Assembly: GCA_015485455.1 (NCBI GenBank) | Contig: WFTN01000141.1 | Location: 1 to 5,647 of the forward strand | From: Planctomycetota bacterium | GTDB taxonomy: Bacteria > Planctomycetota > GCA-002687715 > DRQF01 | Direction: 5' to 3' | DNA: 5,647 nucleotides | Shown: piece after piece, positions 5,288-5,647 of the stretch | Position numbering within the stretch: position 1 is the stretch's first letter | Layout of the letters: each line of letters starts with the position of its first letter | Notes under the pieces: model-generated | The model's database searches: none | Told to the model about the DNA's origin: nothing | The model's input: only the letters and a program-made list of their open reading frames with translations | Position numbers and translations under genes: made by a program

Positions 5288-5323
5288 TTGAAGCTCACTT
5301 TTTATCGACTATAGTGCGCGGCC
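5288..5323 (+). promoter_or_regulatory. Strong sigma70-type promoter with GC-only discriminator (rRNA-like)
   Basis: TTGAAG (5288-5293), a 16-base spacer and TATAGT (5310-5315) form a good housekeeping promoter. The bases between the -10 and the likely start (about 5321-5323) read GCGCGGCC. A GC-rich discriminator is typical of stable RNA promoters under stringent (ppGpp) control. An A-rich tract lies directly upstream of the -35. The promoter reads away from nnrE into the structured leader. Confidence 0.7.
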
Positions 5324-5326
5324 GAA

Positions 5327-5339
5327 GAGGGAAAACCTC
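5327..5339 (+). promoter_or_regulatory. boxB-like antitermination hairpin with GAAAA pentaloop
   Basis: GAGG (5327-5330) pairs with CCTC (5336-5339) around a GAAAA loop. An outer GC/GC pairing (5321-5322 with 5343-5344) can close it across facing CGAA and GAA loops that could form G-A pairs. The GAAAA pentaloop is that of lambda boxB. Its place nine bases before boxA matches the boxB-boxA order of E. coli rrn leaders. Confidence 0.55.
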
Positions 5340-5348
5340 GAAGCAAAA

Positions 5349-5361
5349 CGCTCTTTGACAA
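5349..5361 (+). promoter_or_regulatory. boxA antitermination element
   Basis: CGCTCTTTGACAA matches E. coli rrn boxA (TGCTCTTTAACAA) at 11 of 13 positions. In RNA, boxA is the NusB-S10 binding site that loads the rRNA antitermination complex and prevents Rho action on untranslated operons. Its position some 30 bases after the predicted transcript start, behind a boxB-like hairpin, supports an rRNA operon leader. Confidence 0.7.
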
Positions 5362-5647
5362 TCAGGACCGCGGGGATGCGAGTGGGCCTAAGCGATGATC
5401 TCTCACTGTCTTGTGAGAGGTGTTCCGCTCTGGGACGCTCAGCTTAAAAGACCTAAAAAAAGTTCTTGAAAGCATGACTGAGAAGCAGCATTATCCCCGC
5501 CCCTGAAAGCCAGGGAGACGACACCGCAAACGGTCGAAAGCCTTTCTAAAAAAGGGCTTGAAACTCAGGTGTCAACGCGCAACAATGCGCGGCCCAACGA
5601 AGTCGGTGCAAACCGTCTCGTGGTGGCATTGATCTCTTATAATCGAA

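Larger units (their letters stand above)
5321..5647 (+). ncRNA. Structured leader RNA, probably of an rRNA operon (3' end outside the window)
   Basis: There is no coding frame here, but dense RNA structure follows the promoter. Pairings include a long-range helix GCGGGGAT/ATCCCCGC (5370-5377 with 5493-5500), an inner helix TAAGC/GCTTA (5389-5393 with 5442-5446), and hairpins CTCTCAC/GTGAGAG (5400-5406 with 5413-5419), GTTCC/GGGAC (5422-5436), CCCTG/CAGGG (5501-5515), AAGCC/GGCTT (5538-5559), CGCGC/GCGCG (5576-5591) and CGGT/ACCG (5604-5615). GACACC/GGTGTC (5520-5525 with 5568-5573) encloses one of them. With boxB- and boxA-like signals at its head, it fits a pre-16S leader. No 16S 5' sequence (AGAGTTTGAT) is seen before the end. 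It does not resemble tmRNA, RNase P RNA or 4.5S RNA. Confidence 0.65.

Noticed and set aside
5362..5647. A mature 16S rRNA, tRNA, tmRNA, RNase P RNA or SRP RNA inside the window
   Set aside because: None of the diagnostic sequences (16S 5' AGAGTTTGAT, tRNA T-arm GGTTCGA, tmRNA or RNase P cores, the 4.5S apical loop) is present; only a leader is supported.
1..5647. CRISPR array, transposon ends, integrase or attachment site
   Set aside because: No regularly spaced repeat array, transposase frame, terminal inverted repeats or target duplication was seen; gene order looks like ordinary chromosome.

Overview
The window looks like ordinary chromosome of a free-living aerobic Gram-negative-type bacterium of moderate GC content. 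It carries a quinone-linked sulfide oxidoreductase, an NhaA sodium/proton antiporter, an NAD(P)HX repair epimerase and a PhnP-like metallo-hydrolase. My feeling that the proteins resemble those of the Verrucomicrobiota/PVC group is only an impression, because the window contains no mature rRNA or other firm taxonomic marker. I see no insertion sequence, phage gene, CRISPR array or tRNA.

Layout. Bases 2-367 (+) are the 3' end of a protein I cannot name; it has a His-His...Leu-Asp pattern reminiscent of papain/transglutaminase-like folds. It converges on a type II-like sulfide:quinone oxidoreductase (531-1724, -) across a short gap holding a hairpin. A 358-base gap (1725-2082) contains no gene, but does hold a G-quadruplex-like G tract, a strong hairpin plus T7 whose T tract faces the + strand, and a second nested hairpin just after the nhaA stop. 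nhaA (2083-3444, -) has an unusual charged, His-rich insertion between its first two membrane helices. It is divergent from a PhnP-like metallo-beta-lactamase-fold hydrolase (3590-4369, +; GTG start supported by a good ribosome binding site). That gene converges, with a 4-base gap, on a stand-alone NAD(P)H-hydrate epimerase (4374-5108, -; TTG start).

The last 540 bases are non-coding and the most interesting part. Upstream of nnrE lie a tandem direct repeat with 21-base periodicity and a dense cluster of TTCA/TGAA half-sites. These lead into a promoter (TTGAAG, 16-base spacer, TATAGT) with a GC-only discriminator. The predicted transcript opens with a GAAAA-pentaloop hairpin (boxB-like), then CGCTCTTTGACAA (an excellent rrn boxA match), then about 280 bases of highly structured RNA to the window edge. 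The best reading is the promoter, antitermination signals and leader of a ribosomal RNA operon whose 16S gene begins beyond the window. A free-standing antiterminated non-coding RNA is the alternative.

The protein genes are not one pathway. Sulfide oxidation, sodium/proton homeostasis, nucleotide-cofactor repair and a cyclic-phosphate-type hydrolase are separate short transcription units. sqr and nhaA share an orientation, but the long gap and the hairpins between them argue for separate transcripts.
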